This document shows, in pieces, positions 21,831 through 37,903 of a stretch of 64,000 nt of DNA (within the stretch, counting starts at the first letter, position 1; the number at the start of each line of letters is the position of its first letter). The DNA lies in the NCBI RefSeq assembly GCF_901709675.1, contig NC_051093.1:9248053-9312052 (forward strand), written 5' to 3'. Both the position numbers and the translations under genes were made by a program. Below the pieces are notes generated by a model, which saw only the letters and a list, made by a program, of their open reading frames with translations, made no database searches and had not been told where the DNA came from. Source of the stretch: Syngnathus acus (lineage: Eukaryota; Chordata; Actinopteri; Syngnathiformes; Syngnathidae).

Positions 21831-23269
21831 CCACGTAGTCACGCGAACGAGAACTGCCTGAGATTTGCTGCTGCACCATTTATTCAAGGTTACCTTTATT
21901 CTGTGGGACACGCAACAAAAGTGACGAAACACAGGAAACGTCAGTGAAATCACGGTGTATATGCAAGACAAGTGAGGAGTCAAGCAATGTCTTTTTTTGC
22001 ATTATTACATATACAATTGTGCAAAATACGTTACAACTCGCAGGACAGACATTGTTAAATTAATTCTAATAAGAAATTGAGTGGGTAGAGGACCGAGTTC
22101 GAGTTTTGCATATTCGTCTGCATAGTTTCCAAATGTTACACGAACCCTCCTCTCCTGTACTCAAAATCAAAACTATTCCATTCGGCCAACTTGGTGCAGA
22201 CTTTCCAAAAGTCTTAAGCGTGGTCATATGAAGAAAAACAAATGCAATGGGGAAAGTGGTATCCCTTATCAAGTGTCAACTGAGACCGCTCGGATGTTGT
22301 AACTTAGAAAAATATGTGAGTTGCTGTTGTCGACACTACCGTGTGTTTACTTGATTTTTTTTTTTTTGTCTGGTGTATTGTGAGTAGTGTTGGCTCGTGA
22401 GTGAACGATTCGATCAAAAGAACAAATTCTTTTCAGTGAACGAGAGTGAACTTTTTTCATTTCATATGACTTCAACCAGTAGGTGTCGGTCATGCGCATT
22501 GAAGCTGGTGCCACCTCGCCGTAAAACAAAACGAAGAAGAAAATGACGTCACTTCCCGTTCACGAACGAGTCGTGAATTGCATTTCCCGTTTACCAACTG
22601 AACGGAGCTGTGAGTGAACGAGTCAGTCAGTGATTTGCATTTCCAGTTCATCGCGAGAACGGATCAGTGACGGAACGAATCCTGACTTTCCCGTTCGCGA
22701 ACGAGTTGAGAACGGGTGAACTGCCTTCCTTCCCCCCGTGCATCAACGGATCAGTCACTGAACGTGTTGCGTCTCCTGGCATGAACTATGTAAGCCAGAA
22801 TGTCGATTTACGAGTTGCCAAGGAAAGAAAGAACCACTCACTGAAACACCACTTCTTTTAGGCACGTTTTCTCCAAGCTAACGGCTAACTTTATTGCATG
22901 AACGGATGCGCCGTTATGCAACAACGCTGCAACAATGCTTCTCTTTGGGTCATCTTTATAACACTTAAAATAACGTGTATGCATATATACGCCTAAATAT
23001 TGTTATCCAATATATCTACTGCAATTTCACATTAGATTGCTGGTTTGAAATGTACTTTTATTATTATTATTTTAATAAACATTAAAACCTGTTAAAACTT
23101 GTCTGGTGTTTTATTCCTTGTTTTTATTTTTTTGGGCATGAAAATCTGACATTTGGTTAACTGCTTTATATGACAATATGTATATGTGTTTTACGTTGTG
23201 TAATATGTGTTGGTGTCCCCCAAAATAAAGAGCAAGTATCTAATACACATTCTTGACACGTACAAAAAA

Positions 23270-23697
23270 TGCATAAAGTTATTAGGTACACCTGAAAATG
23301 GTGGTGTACCTAATGGAGTGTCCGTGTGACGTCACAGATCAAGGTTGGGGTGAGGGTGGGTGTGGCATTTTTCACTTTCAGTTCAGCTTTGGCCATGATT
23401 TTTCCCTAATGACGTGGCCTGTTATTAGGTACACTTGAAAACGGTGGCGTACCTAATGAAGTGTCCGAGTGACGTCACAGATCAAACAGCCAATCAGAAA
23501 GTGGGGGTGAGGGCGGGTGTGGCACTTTTCACTTTCAGTTAAGCTTTGGCCATGATTTTTCCCTAATGAACTGGCCTTTTATGAGATACACCTAAAAATG
23601 GCGGTGTACCTAATGAAGTGTCCAAGTGATGTCACAGATCAAACAGCCAATCAGAAAGTGGGGGTGAGGGCGGGTGTGGCACTTTTCACTTAAACCA
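23270..23697 (+). repeat. Three tandem repeats of about 170 bp in the fold-back centre
   Basis: Each unit holds taggtacac...gtgtacctaatg, a gacgtcacagatcaa tract, and gggtgagggcgggtgtggca followed by cacttttcactt. One inverted unit lies at about 24955-25100, so the whole centre is roughly palindromic. Confidence 0.75.
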
Positions 23698-24950
23698 GGG
23701 GTGTCGACCTCCAGTCCTCGAGGGGCCGCGTTCCAATATGTTTTCCAAGTGACCCTCGTTAAACACACCTGCGTGAAAAGTTTTAGCTCTTTTCACGTTT
23801 TGCAGGAGCTAAAACTTTTCACGCAGGTGCACTTAACGAGGGAATCACACGGACACTCCATTAGGTACACCGCCATTTCCAAGTGTACCTAATAACAGGC
23901 CACTTTATTAGGGAATATCATGGTCAAAGGTCACAGGTGTCAAGCTCTAGTCCTCAGGGCCGCGTTCCAACATGTTTTCCAAGGGACCCTCGTTAAGCGC
24001 ACCTGCGTGAAAAGTTTTAGCTCCTGCAGAACGTGAAAGGAGCTAAAAGTTTTCACGCAGGTGCGCTTAACGAGGGAATCACACGGACACTCCATTAGGT
24101 ACACCGCCATTTCCAAGTGTACCTAATAACAGGCCACTTTATTAGGGAAATATCATGGTCAAAGGTCACAGGTGTCAAGCTCTAGTCCTCAGGGCCGCGT
24201 TCCAACATGTTTTCCAAGGGACCCTCGTTAAGCGCACCTGCGCGAAAAGTTTTAGCTCCTTTCACGTTCCGCAGGAGCTAAAACTTTTCACGCAGGTGCG
24301 CTTAACGAGGGAATCACACGGACACTCCATTAGGTACACCGCCATTTCCAAGTGTACCTAATAACAGGCCACTTTATTAGGGAAATATCATGGTCAAAGG
24401 TCACAGGTGTCAAGCTCTAGTCCTCGGGGCCGCGTTCCAACATGTTTTCCAAGTGACCCTCGTTAAGCGCACCTGCGTGAAATGTTTTAGCTTCTTTCAC
24501 GTTCCGCAGGAGCTAAAACTTTTCACGCAGCTGCGCTTAACGAGGGAATCACACGGACACTCCATTAGGTACACCGCCATTTTCAAGTGTACCTAATAAC
24601 AGGCCACTTTATTAGGGAAATATCATGGTCAAAGGTCACAGGTGTCAAGCTCTGGTCCTCGGGGCCGCGTTCCAATATGTTTTTCAAGTTACCCTCGTTA
24701 AGTGCACCTGCGTGAAAACTTTTAGCTCCTGCTGAACGTGAAAGGAGCTAAAAGTTTTCACGCAGGTGCACTTAACGAGGGAATCACACAGACACTCCAT
24801 TAGGTACACCGCCATTTTCAAGTGGACCTAATAACAGGCCACTTTATTAGGGAAATATCATGGTCAAAGGTCACAGGTGTCAAGCTCTGGTCCTCCGGGC
24901 CGCATTCCAACATGATTTTCGATTTATTTTTTTTTTTTTTTTTTTTTAAG
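23683..24950 (+). repeat. 235-bp satellite of 90-nt hairpins
   Basis: The anchor tcatggtcaaagg recurs at 23918, 24153, 24388, 24623 and 24858, an exact 235-bp period. Five units each carry a near-perfect 90-nt inverted repeat (23753-23842, 23987-24076, 24222-24311, 24457-24546, 24692-24781) with arms of about 38 nt beginning ccctcgttaa and ending ttaacgaggg. The about 14-nt loop is in one orientation in units 1, 3 and 4 and reversed in units 2 and 5. The short open frames here are by-products of the repeat. Confidence 0.9.
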
Positions 24951-25954
24951 TGTCCATGAGGTGTACCTAATCACAGGCCACTTCATTAGGGAAAAACCTT
25001 AAGTGAAGGTGAAAAGTGCCACACCCGCCCTCACCCCCACTTTCTGATTGGCTGTTTGATCTGTGACGTCATTCGGACACTCCATTAGGTACACCGCCAT
25101 GTTCATGCGAAGATTCACGACTGAGTGACATATAGCGTTGCTGCTATGCCAGCCGACACACGTTATGCCGACATTGATGTTTTAATTTTGTATTTGTTGG
25201 ATTGTAGTTGATGGTGTTATTATACCAAATGTGTTTGTGTTTGAATAAAAGGTTGAAAAAAAATCCTTTATGCCGATATTTGTTATTTTGGGAGACACCA
25301 ACTCCTATAAGAACGTAAAACACATATTGTCATATAAAGCAGATAACCAAATGTCAGATTTTTATGTTTTAATTGGCGAATATAAAAACAAGGAATAAAA
25401 CACCAGACAAGTTTTAACATATTTATTTAATAATAATCATAAAAGTACATTTCAAACCAGCAATCTAATGTGAAATTGCAGTAGAATATAAAAACAAGGA
25501 ATAAAACACCAGACAAGTTTTAACATAAATGTTTATTTAATAATAATAATAATATTAAAAGTAAATTTCAAACCAGCAATCAAATGTGAAATTGCAGTAG
25601 ATATATTGGATAACAATATTTAGGCGTATATAACGGAGCATCCCTTCATGCAATAACGTTAGCCGTTAGCTTGGAGAAATAAAAGAAGTGGTGTTTCAGC
25701 GAGTGGTTCTTTCTTTCCTTGGCAAATCGTAAATCGACATTCTGGCTTACATAGTTGACGCCAGGAGGGAGACGCAACACGTTCACTGACTGATCCGTTG
25801 ATGCAGTTTACCCATCAACTCGTTCGCGAACGGGAAAGTCAGGATTCGTTCCCTCGCTGATCCGTTCTCGCGATGAACTGGAAATGCAATTCACTCGCTC
25901 ACTCACTGACTCGCTCGACTGGTCTGCCATCATACATGATTAGGATGACAACAT

Positions 25955-27482
25955 TTAATTTGATTGCACCTCATCTTAGTCAAAATATGAAGTTGAGTCC
26001 TTTTAGTCAATTTCTTGTGACATTACTCAGACTGAGGCTGAATCTGTGCCTTCAGTACTTGGCTTACACATATAATGTTTCCACTGCTAGTATTTCCAGG
26101 AGTTTCAGAAATGTAATCCATGTCATGCATAGTATACTGGTTCCAATGCTAGTGGTTTGGCCTGAGCGTGAGCAGCTTAGACTTCTTGAACCGCAGATAT
26201 CTGAAAAACATTTGAAGAAAAATTGTTTTCACTATGATTAGATTATTTGTAACAGGTTGGAGAACAATAAATTATTTATGATATAGATATTAATTACCAA
26301 GTGCGAAAAAAATACAAACCTGCTCTCTGGTAGTGGAATGTAACTTTTCCAGCTCTGACCGGCATTTTAGTGCAAGTTCATCTGGGCTGAGTTTCATGTT
26401 GCCAGAATCGTACAGCTGTGAGAGAGGTACAGGAAGCTTTCGCTTCACTGCCCTTGGCACAAAGTTGTCAGCATAGTCAGGGACAATACTCAAAATTGCT
26501 GGTCTTCCACCGCATTCAGACAAAGCCTTGTAAAAGGCAGCTTTCTGCTCTTCAGTTGGTGGAGGAACATTCAGCAGTTTTCTCGCAGCACTTTCCTCAA
26601 GAGTTGAAACTTCTGACTTTCGTTTCTGGGCTGGACGGGCAAAATCGATCCTTCAGCATATTCTATGTGCGATGCTGATGGTTTCAGCCACTGACAAGGT
26701 AGTGATGTGCATGAAGTGGCCGTCTTCATACGTATTCATGTCTCCAGGGGGAACAGGGATGCTGCTGAATGTGAACATGTTTCACCCAATCCAGCCATGC
26801 AGGTACAGTGGCAGCACAGGATCGGACCATCTTTCGCTATTGCTACCCAAGGTCTGAGTGGAGGATCATTCATCCGTTGAGAGTGTTTTACCTGAAACAG
26901 ATAATATGACATACCTTATATTAGTATCAGTCCGTAATTTGGATATAATATACAAGGCTAGACCTCTTACTGTCCATTTATGCATATTTTACCTGGCATT
27001 TGGTAAATTTTCTCATGAATCATTCATTTTTGAACAAGAGGCCTTTTGTAATAAAAAAAAAAGCTTATCAATGTGAGTTTTCATTAGAATCACTTCAGTA
27101 GTTTTTTCACAACCACACTGTTACTGCCACGTGCGTGCCTTTTCCTTACCTTGGTCATGAGAAGAAATCGATTCTTGTTTGGAATCTGCCATATCAGCCC
27201 ATCATGCACAAAACCTGCTGTAAAATACTTGTAGGCATCCAGACTCTTGTATGCCTTAAGGTCCTTTCCAGTGTACGGAGATGGTGAATCGACGAGGTAA
27301 TTATAAATATCTGGATATGAGAGTTCAGGCAGGTCGGCTGTTGCAAAATGCTCAGGCGATTTTAGCATGCTTCTCGGTAAAAGATACGGATCCGTTGTGC
27401 CAACAAGGTTCAACTTCTCTCTGTAACGTTTCTTGGATTCTTCATCCAAATGCCCAACTTCGTTGGATAGCAAATCAGCCAT
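25955..27482 (-). pseudogene. Degenerate SWIM/YqaJ-type mobile-element gene
   Basis: Exon 1 (27482-27150) is open and reads MADLLSNEVGHLDEESKKR, later AYKSLDAYKYFTAGFVHDG. Exon 2 (26891-26320) encodes a SWIM-like zinc motif (ILCCHCTCMAGLGETCSH) and, after an in-frame TGA and a frameshift, KRKSEVSTLEES and ECGGRPAILSIVP. An exon 3 remnant below 26200 (ISAVQEV, then a stop) is degenerate. This composition is typical of multi-copy fish genes with SWIM and YqaJ exonuclease-like domains, thought to be transposon-associated. The catalytic C-terminal part is absent, and the fold-back element begins where it would continue. It is a dead copy. Family assignment is from memory of recurring teleost proteins. 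Confidence 0.6.
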
Positions 27483-27619
27483 AATTCGGATGAAATCGGT
27501 GAAAACGTAGCGCAGAAATCAGACAATCTATACAAACACGTAGGAACGAACTGACGAGTTGACCGCCAAGATGGCAGCATAACACAAAATCACGTGATAA
27601 AACCACGTGACTGCAAAGC

Positions 27620-30600
27620 CTCTATAGGGTTTCTAACTAGGCTTTCAAAACTAGGGTTAGGGTTTCCGACCAGGGTTTCCAAGGAGTTTTGCCATTGCTA
27701 ATTAGGGTTTCAAACTGGGGTTAGGGTTTCCGACTAGGGTTTTAAACCAAGGTTAGGGTTACAAACTAGGTTTTAAAGCTAGGCTTAAGGTTTCCAACGA
27801 GGCTTTCAAACTACTTTTAGGGTTTCTAAGATTAGGGTTTCTAACTAGGCTTTCAAAACTAGGGTTAGGGTTTTCGACTAGGGTTTCCAAAATTAGGGTT
27901 AGGATTAGGGTTGGGGTTAGGGTTTCTAACGAGGCTTTCAAAACTAGGGTTAGGGTTAGAGTTAGAGTTAGAGTTAGGGTTAGGGTTAGGGTTAGAGTTA
28001 GAGTTAGAGTTAGAGTTAGGGTTAGGGTTAGGGTTAGGGTTACTAACTAGGCTTTCGAAACTAGAGTTAGGGTTTCTAACTAGGCTTTCAAAACTAGGGT
28101 TAGGGTTTCCGACTAGGGTTTCCAAGGAGTTTTGCCATCGCTAATTAGGGTTTCAAACTAGGCTCAGGGTTTCCGACTAGGGTTTTAAATTAAGGTTAGG
28201 GTTTCAAACTAGGTTTTAAAGCTAGGGTTAGGGTTTCCAACGAGGGTTTCAAACTACTTTTAGGGTTTCTAAGATTGGGGTTTCTAACTAGGCTTTCAAA
28301 ACTAGGGTTAGGGTTTTCGACTAGGGTTTCCAAATTTAGGGTTAGGGTTAGGATTAGGGTTGGGGTTAGGGTTTTTAACTAGGCTTTCAAAACTGGGGTT
28401 AGGGTTAGAGTTAGAGTTAGAGTTAGAGTTAGAGTTAGAGTTAGGGTTAGGGTTAGAGTTAGAGTTAGAGTTAGAGTTAGAGTTAGGGTTAGGGTTAGGG
28501 TTAGGGTTACTAACTAGGCTTTCAAAACTAGAGTTAGGGTTAGGGTTACTAACTAGGCTTTCAAAACTAGAGTTAGGGTTAGGGTTAGGGTTTCTAACTA
28601 GGCTTTCAAAACTAGGGTTAGGGTTTCCGACTAGGGTTTCCAAGGAGTTTTGCCATCGCTAATTAGGGTTTCAAACTAGGCTCAGGGTTTCCGACTAGGG
28701 TTTTAAACCAAGGTTAGGGTTTCAAACTAGGTTTTAAAGCTAGGGTTAGGGTTTCCAACGAGGGTTTCAAACTACTTTTAGGGTTTCTAAGATTGGGGTT
28801 TCTAACTAGGCTTTCAAAACTAGGGTTAGGGTTTTCGACTAGGGTTTCCAAATTTAGGGTTAGGGTTAGGGTTAGGGTTGGGGTTAGGGTTTCTAACTAG
28901 GCTTTCAAAACTAGGGTTAGGGTTAGGGTTAGAGTTAGAGTTAGAGTTAGAGTTAGGGTTAGGGTTAGGGTTAGGGTTAGAGTTAGAGTTAGAGTTAGGG
29001 TTAGGGTTAGGGTTAGGGTTAGAGTTAGAGTTAGAGTTAGAGTTAGAGTTAGAGTTAGGGTTAGGGTTAGGGTTAGGGTTACTAACTAGGCTTTCAAAAC
29101 TAGAGTTAGGGTTAGGGTTACTAACTAGGCTTTCAAAACTAGGGTTAGGGTTTCCTACTAGGGTTTCCAAGGAGTTTTGCCATCGCTAATTAGGGTTTCA
29201 AACTAGGCTCAGGGTTTCCGACTAGGGTTTTAAACCAAGGTTAGGGTTTCAAACTAGGTTTTAAAGCTAGGGTTAGGGTTTCCAACGAGGGTTTCAAACT
29301 ACTTTTAGGGTTTCTAAGATTAGGGTTTCTAACTAGGCTTTCAAAACGAGGGTTAGGGTTTTTGACTAGGGTTTCCAAAGTTAGGGTTAGGGTTAGGGTT
29401 AGGATTAGGGTTGGGGTTAGGGTTTCTAACTAGGCTTTCAAAACTAGGGTTAGGGTTAGAGTTAGAGTTAGGGTTAGGGTTAGGGTTAGGGTTAGGGTTA
29501 GAGTTAGAGTTAGGGTTAGGGTTACTAACTAGGCTTTCAAAACTAGAGTTAGGGTTAGGGTTAGGGTTTCTAACTAGGCTTTCAAACTAGGGTTAGGGTT
29601 CCGACTAGGGTTTCCAAGGAGTTTTGCCATCGCTAATTAGGGTTTCAAACTAGGCTCAGGGTTTCCGACTAGGGTTTTAAACTAAGGTTAGGGTTTCAAA
29701 CTAGGTTTTAAAGCTAGGGTTAGGGTTTCCAACGAGGGTTTCAAACTACTTTTAGGGTTTCTAAGATTGGGGTTTCTAACTAGGCTTTCAAAACTAGGGT
29801 TAGGGTTTTCGACTAGGGTTTCCAAATTTAGGGTTAGGGTTAGGATTAGGGTTGGGGTTAGGGTTTTTAACTAGGCTTTCAAAACTAGGGTTAGGGTTAG
29901 AGTTAGAGTTAGGGTTAGGGTTAGGGTTAGAGTTAGAGTTAGAGTTAGAGTTAGAGTTAGAGTTAGGGTTAGGGTTAGGGTTAGGGTTAGGGTTAGGGTT
30001 ACTAACTAGGCTTTCAAACTAGAGTTAGGGTTAGGGTTACTAACTAGGCTTTCAAAACTAGAGTTAGGGTTAGGGTTAGGGTTTCTAACTAGGCTTTCAA
30101 AACTAGGGTTAGGGTTTCCGACTAGGGTTTCCAAGGAGTTTTGCCATCGCTAATTAGGGTTTCAAACTAGGCTCAGGGTTTCCGACTAGGGTTTTAAACC
30201 AAGGTTAGGGTTTCAAACTAGGTTTTAAAGCTAGGGTTAGGGTTTCCAACGAGGGTTTCAAACTACTTTTAGGGTTTCTAAGATTGGGGTTTCTAACTAG
30301 GCTTTCAAAACTAGGGTTAGGGTTTTCGACTAGGGTTTCCAAATTTAGGATTAGGGTTAGGGTTAGGGTTAGGGTTAGGGTTAGGATTAGGGTTGGGGTT
30401 AGGGTTTCTAACTAGGCTTTCAAAACTAGGGTTAGGGTTAGGGTTAGAGTTAGAGTTAGGGTTAGGGTTAGAGTTAGAGTTAGGGTTAGGGTTAGGGTTA
30501 GGGTTAGGGTTAGGTTTAGAGTTAGGGTTAGAGTTAGGGTTAGAGTTAGAGTTAGGGTTAGGGTTACTAACTAGGCTTTCAAAACTAGGGTTAGGGTTTC

Positions 30601-31583
30601 CTACTAGGGTTTCCAAGGAGTTTTGCCATCGCTAATTAGGGTTTCAAACTAGGCTCAGGGTTTCCGACTAGGGTTTTAAACCAAGGTTAGGGTTTCAAAC
30701 TAGGTTTTAAAGCTAGGGTTAGGGTTTCCAACGAGGGTTTCAAACTACTTTTAGGGTTTCTAAGATTAGGGTTTCTAACTAGGCTTTCAAAACGAGGGTT
30801 AGGGTTTTCGACTAGGGTTTCCAAAGTTAGGGTTAGGGTTAGGGTTAGGGTTAGGGTTAGGATTAGGGTTGGGGTTAGGGTTTCTAACTAGGCTTTCAAA
30901 ACTAGGGTTAGGGTTAGAGTTAGAGTTAGAGTTAGAGTTAGGGTTAGGGTTAGGGTTAGAGTTAGAGTTAGAGTTAGGGTTAGGGTTACTAACTAGGCTT
31001 TCAAAACTAGAGTTAGGGTTAGGGTTAGGGTTTCTAACTAGGCTTTCAAAACTAGGGTTAGGGTTTCCGACTAGGGTTTCCAAGGAGTTTTGCCATCGCT
31101 AATTAGGGTTTCAAACTAGGCTCAGGGTTTCCGACTAGGGTTTTAAACCAAGGTTAGGGTTTCAAACTAGGTTTTAAAGCTAGGGTTAGGGTTTCCAACG
31201 AGGGTTTCAAACTACTTTTAGAGTTTCTAAGATTAGGGTTTCTAACTAGGCTTTCAAAACTAGGATTAGGGTTTCCGACCAGGGTTTCCATGGAGTTTTG
31301 CCATCGCTAATTAAACTTTCAAACTAGGGGTAGGGTTTCCGACTAGGGTTTTAAACCAAGTTTAGGGTTACAAACTAGGTTTTAAAGCTAAGGTTAGGGT
31401 TTCCAACGAGGGTTTCAAACTACTTTTAGGGTTTCTAAGATTAGGGTTTCTAACTAGGTTTTCAAAACTAGGGTTAGGGTTGCCGACCAGGGTTTCCAAG
31501 GAGTTTTGCCATTGCTAATTAGGGTTTCAAGCTAGGGTTAGGGTTTCCGACTAGGGTTTTAAATCAAGGTTAGGGTTACAAAC
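27620..31583 (+). repeat. Interstitial telomere-like satellite with a higher-order unit of about 0.5 kb
   Basis: Runs of TTAGGG alternate with TTAGAG variants inside a larger unit. Each larger unit contains ccaaggagttttgccatcgc, variants of ggtttcaaactaggctcagg, and gtttccaacgagggtttcaa. The anchor ttttgccat recurs near 27687, 28130, 28647, 29174, 29625, 30139, 30622, 31087, 31294 and 31504, with spacings of about 450-525 bp and then about 207 bp at the right end. The G-rich strand is the plus strand throughout. Long open frames (Gly-Leu-Glu-Leu or Asn-Pro/Asn-Ser repeats) are artefacts of the hexamer. Confidence 0.95.
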
Positions 31584-31745
31584 TAGGGGTGTAAATCGCG
31601 GGTTTTGTAACGATACGATATCATATCGATACAAAGAATCACAATACGATATTTGCCGATATCTTAAAGCCTGCTGTGATCCATTCACGATACATCACGA
31701 TATAGTGCTCTACGATCGATATAGAACAATATCCTGGCAGGAAAA
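31584..31745 (+). mobile_element. Short DNA-transposon-like fragment
   Basis: The sequence aggggtgtaaatcgcgggtt followed by runs of gatacgatatcatatcgatac resembles the ends of fish hAT-like elements that begin with a gggtgtaa...cgatacgat pattern. Only one end is visible and nothing is encoded. Confidence 0.4.
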
Positions 31746-32121
31746 AAAAAACATTCCGTGCCCATGAATACAAACCATATTTCACTACGCTATGTCTTCA
31801 TAAGGATAAAGCTTGTGACAGCTGTGTTTTAAATGCGGTTTCGTGCGTGCCTTATCACACACAAGTCACGGTAATACTCGTGACTGGTTGACGTCTTTGT
31901 GTAATGCTAAATGATTGATATCAGTTTCGACCAATCGAGGCAACTGTCAAGGGAGTTTCCTCCAATGGGTGCCTCGTGTCGAAGATAACCGAGTCCACGC
32001 GGACAATGCCGAAGCCTCCTATTTAACACATGCGCTAGTTGGTTGGTTTTAATACATTTAAACGACAATTAATCTCCGGAAAACACGAAAATTATATATA
32101 TTCTTTTCGTCTTGGACAGAA

Positions 32122-34434
<2,313 letters not shown>

Positions 34435-35628
34435 TCCAACTCATGATTTTTAACGATATTAATCGCATTTAACTATTGTGCGCTCTGTTCTAATGTTTCG
34501 CTTTCTAACTGACCAAAGAACTGCAAATTAGGAATTAGAATGTAAAGCTTAGATTCTATCGTAAAGCACAGGTACCGACTAATGAAGTTGTGGTTCGCGG
34601 AGAGTATGTCCCAAAAAGGAAGACCACTAATAAACGATTTTGAAAATCCATTTGTCACATTTATTATATGTTGCACTGCTCAGATACAGAGCTGTACTTA
34701 AAATAAAATAAAGCTGGGGATAGAGCACAGCATGCAAGATAGCAGCACATGACTAGTGTGAACCCCACGAGGATGAGGTAGAATCTACTTTGGGTTTTGA
34801 ATCCAATGAACAAATTATGGCACAGTGACTTCCTCATTTTTTGTGCATAAACTATGTTTACACAGAAAGACTTACTTAACATGCAGAGAAAGACATTAAG
34901 ATTGTCAGTAAATCCAACACCACCGGTGAAGCTAGCACATTTGTTTTGGGTGGGGGTGTCACGGATATCTCTAGGGTTCCATTTTTTTTTTTTTTTTACG
35001 ACCCCACAAAATTCTGAAAAAAACACAGATAAAGATTCAATACGTGTTCCTAATGGGGGACGGTTAGAAATGTTGAAAAATGTTCCCAGAAAAAAAATCT
35101 GAAAACCTTGACGTGACAAAATTCTATCTTTTTTCTAATTGAGCAACCTTGAGTCTTTTGGCAAAGTCGCTTATTAGCATTTTATTAGCTTTTGTGGTGA
35201 CATACAGACAATAAACATGACATTCTATGGTTTTGACACAGCGTCACACATCCATAATCTCCATAACCATGGCTATCTATCATAAAATGCATGAGAGTTG
35301 TCTGTTATCCTAAAAACTGTCCAATCAGTTTAAAAGCGCTATAATCTGATGCAGAGAGTAATATGTTGTATATTACAATGGAGGTTTGACCTTTTCAAGA
35401 CGATGCATGAAACATACACCAACTTCATTCGACACCATCGCTTTCAGGTTTTAGATGGGCGTTGGAGATTAAAAGTAAATTTGGATTAACACACAAGTGA
35501 CCAAGTGAAAGCCACGGACGGGGCAATCTACTCAGATGTCATCATCAAGCGTTGCATTCGTTCTGAAAAATGATCAACGTGACCTGAAGAACTACTTACC
35601 GAATGAGCAGCGCATACGTTTTGATCTT
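34435..35628. other. Intergenic, convergent 3' ends
   Basis: Holds the 3' end of the aspartic protease (poly-A signal near 34628) and presumably the 3' UTR of mief1 on the other strand. The open frame at 34664-35119 (minus) has no recognisable domain and low coding character. Confidence 0.4.
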
Positions 35629-37536
<1,908 letters not shown>

Positions 37537-37690
37537 CCTGTAGCTTAAATAAGGAACACGCATGTGCTTACAAATTATTTTCATGTTGCTAAATTTGAAA
37601 GCAGATTTCACAGACAAATTGAATAGAGCATTAAAACCCCCACCTGAGAGAGACACTTCCAGATGACCACGCCCCAACAGCCGAATCCCC

Positions 37691-37903
37691 CTACATAAGC
37701 CCGCCCAATCGGCTACTGAGGAAGAACTGGCCCCTCTTCAGAGCCTCTTCCTTGTCTTCGGGTGCCGTCAGGGTTTGGCAGCGGCGAAACTCACGAGCCA
37801 CAGCACGGCGATAGTAGTTGCGGTCAGTATACTGAAGTTGACGCCCTGCACGGAGCAACGCCCGGTACAGCGCCAGCACAGCACTGCTAGACCAGCTGCC
37901 CAT
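37691..37903 (-). CDS. mief1 uORF: MIEF1 upstream-ORF microprotein (LYR motif)
   Basis: The 5' UTR exon of mief1 (37939-37644, between a ccccccag acceptor and a cag/gtgggg donor) contains a 70-codon open frame starting MGSWSSSAVLALYRALLRAG and containing YTDRNYYRR and EFRRC. Its length and LYRALLR motif match the human MIEF1 microprotein (also called AltMiD51), a mitochondrial LYR-family protein made from the same mRNA and linked to mitoribosome assembly. Strong conservation argues that the frame is translated here too. It ends before the main start codon, on an earlier exon. Confidence 0.9.
   Translation of the reverse strand: MGSWSSSAVLALYRALLRAGRQLQYTDRNYYRRAVAREFRRCQTLTAPEDKEEALKRGQFFLSSRLGGLM

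Larger units (their letters stand above)
22384..25925. mobile_element. Fold-back (long inverted repeat) element
   Basis: The left arm (about 22610-23270) reappears as the reverse complement at about 25260-25915. Shared tracts include gcatttccagttcatcgcga, the cluster around cccgttcgcgaacgag, ccagaatgtcgatttacga, and aacttgtctggtgttttatt. The left tip adds gtgaacgattcg-type repeats (22384-22610). The right arm has an internal tandem duplication of about 90 bp. Both arms lack a transposase gene. The 2-kb centre is repetitive (next two entries). Arms are diverged by indels, so the element is not recent. No target-site duplication was found. Confidence 0.8.

Noticed and set aside
24155-24596. Two near-identical 68-codon frames 235 bp apart
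   Set aside because: They follow the period of the hairpin satellite and are not conserved proteins.
27759-31102. Many long frames of Gly-Leu-Glu-Leu or Asn-Pro/Asn-Ser repeats on both strands
   Set aside because: They arise from TTAGGG/TTAGAG hexamers that lack stops in some frames; there is no gene structure.
27620-31583. CRISPR array or bacterial repeat
   Set aside because: The repeats are hexameric telomere-like with eukaryotic higher-order units; there are no equal-length unique spacers and no cas genes.
34664-35119. Minus-strand frame of 151 codons
   Set aside because: Low-complexity composition, poly-Lys from a poly-T run and no recognisable family; it lies between convergent gene ends.
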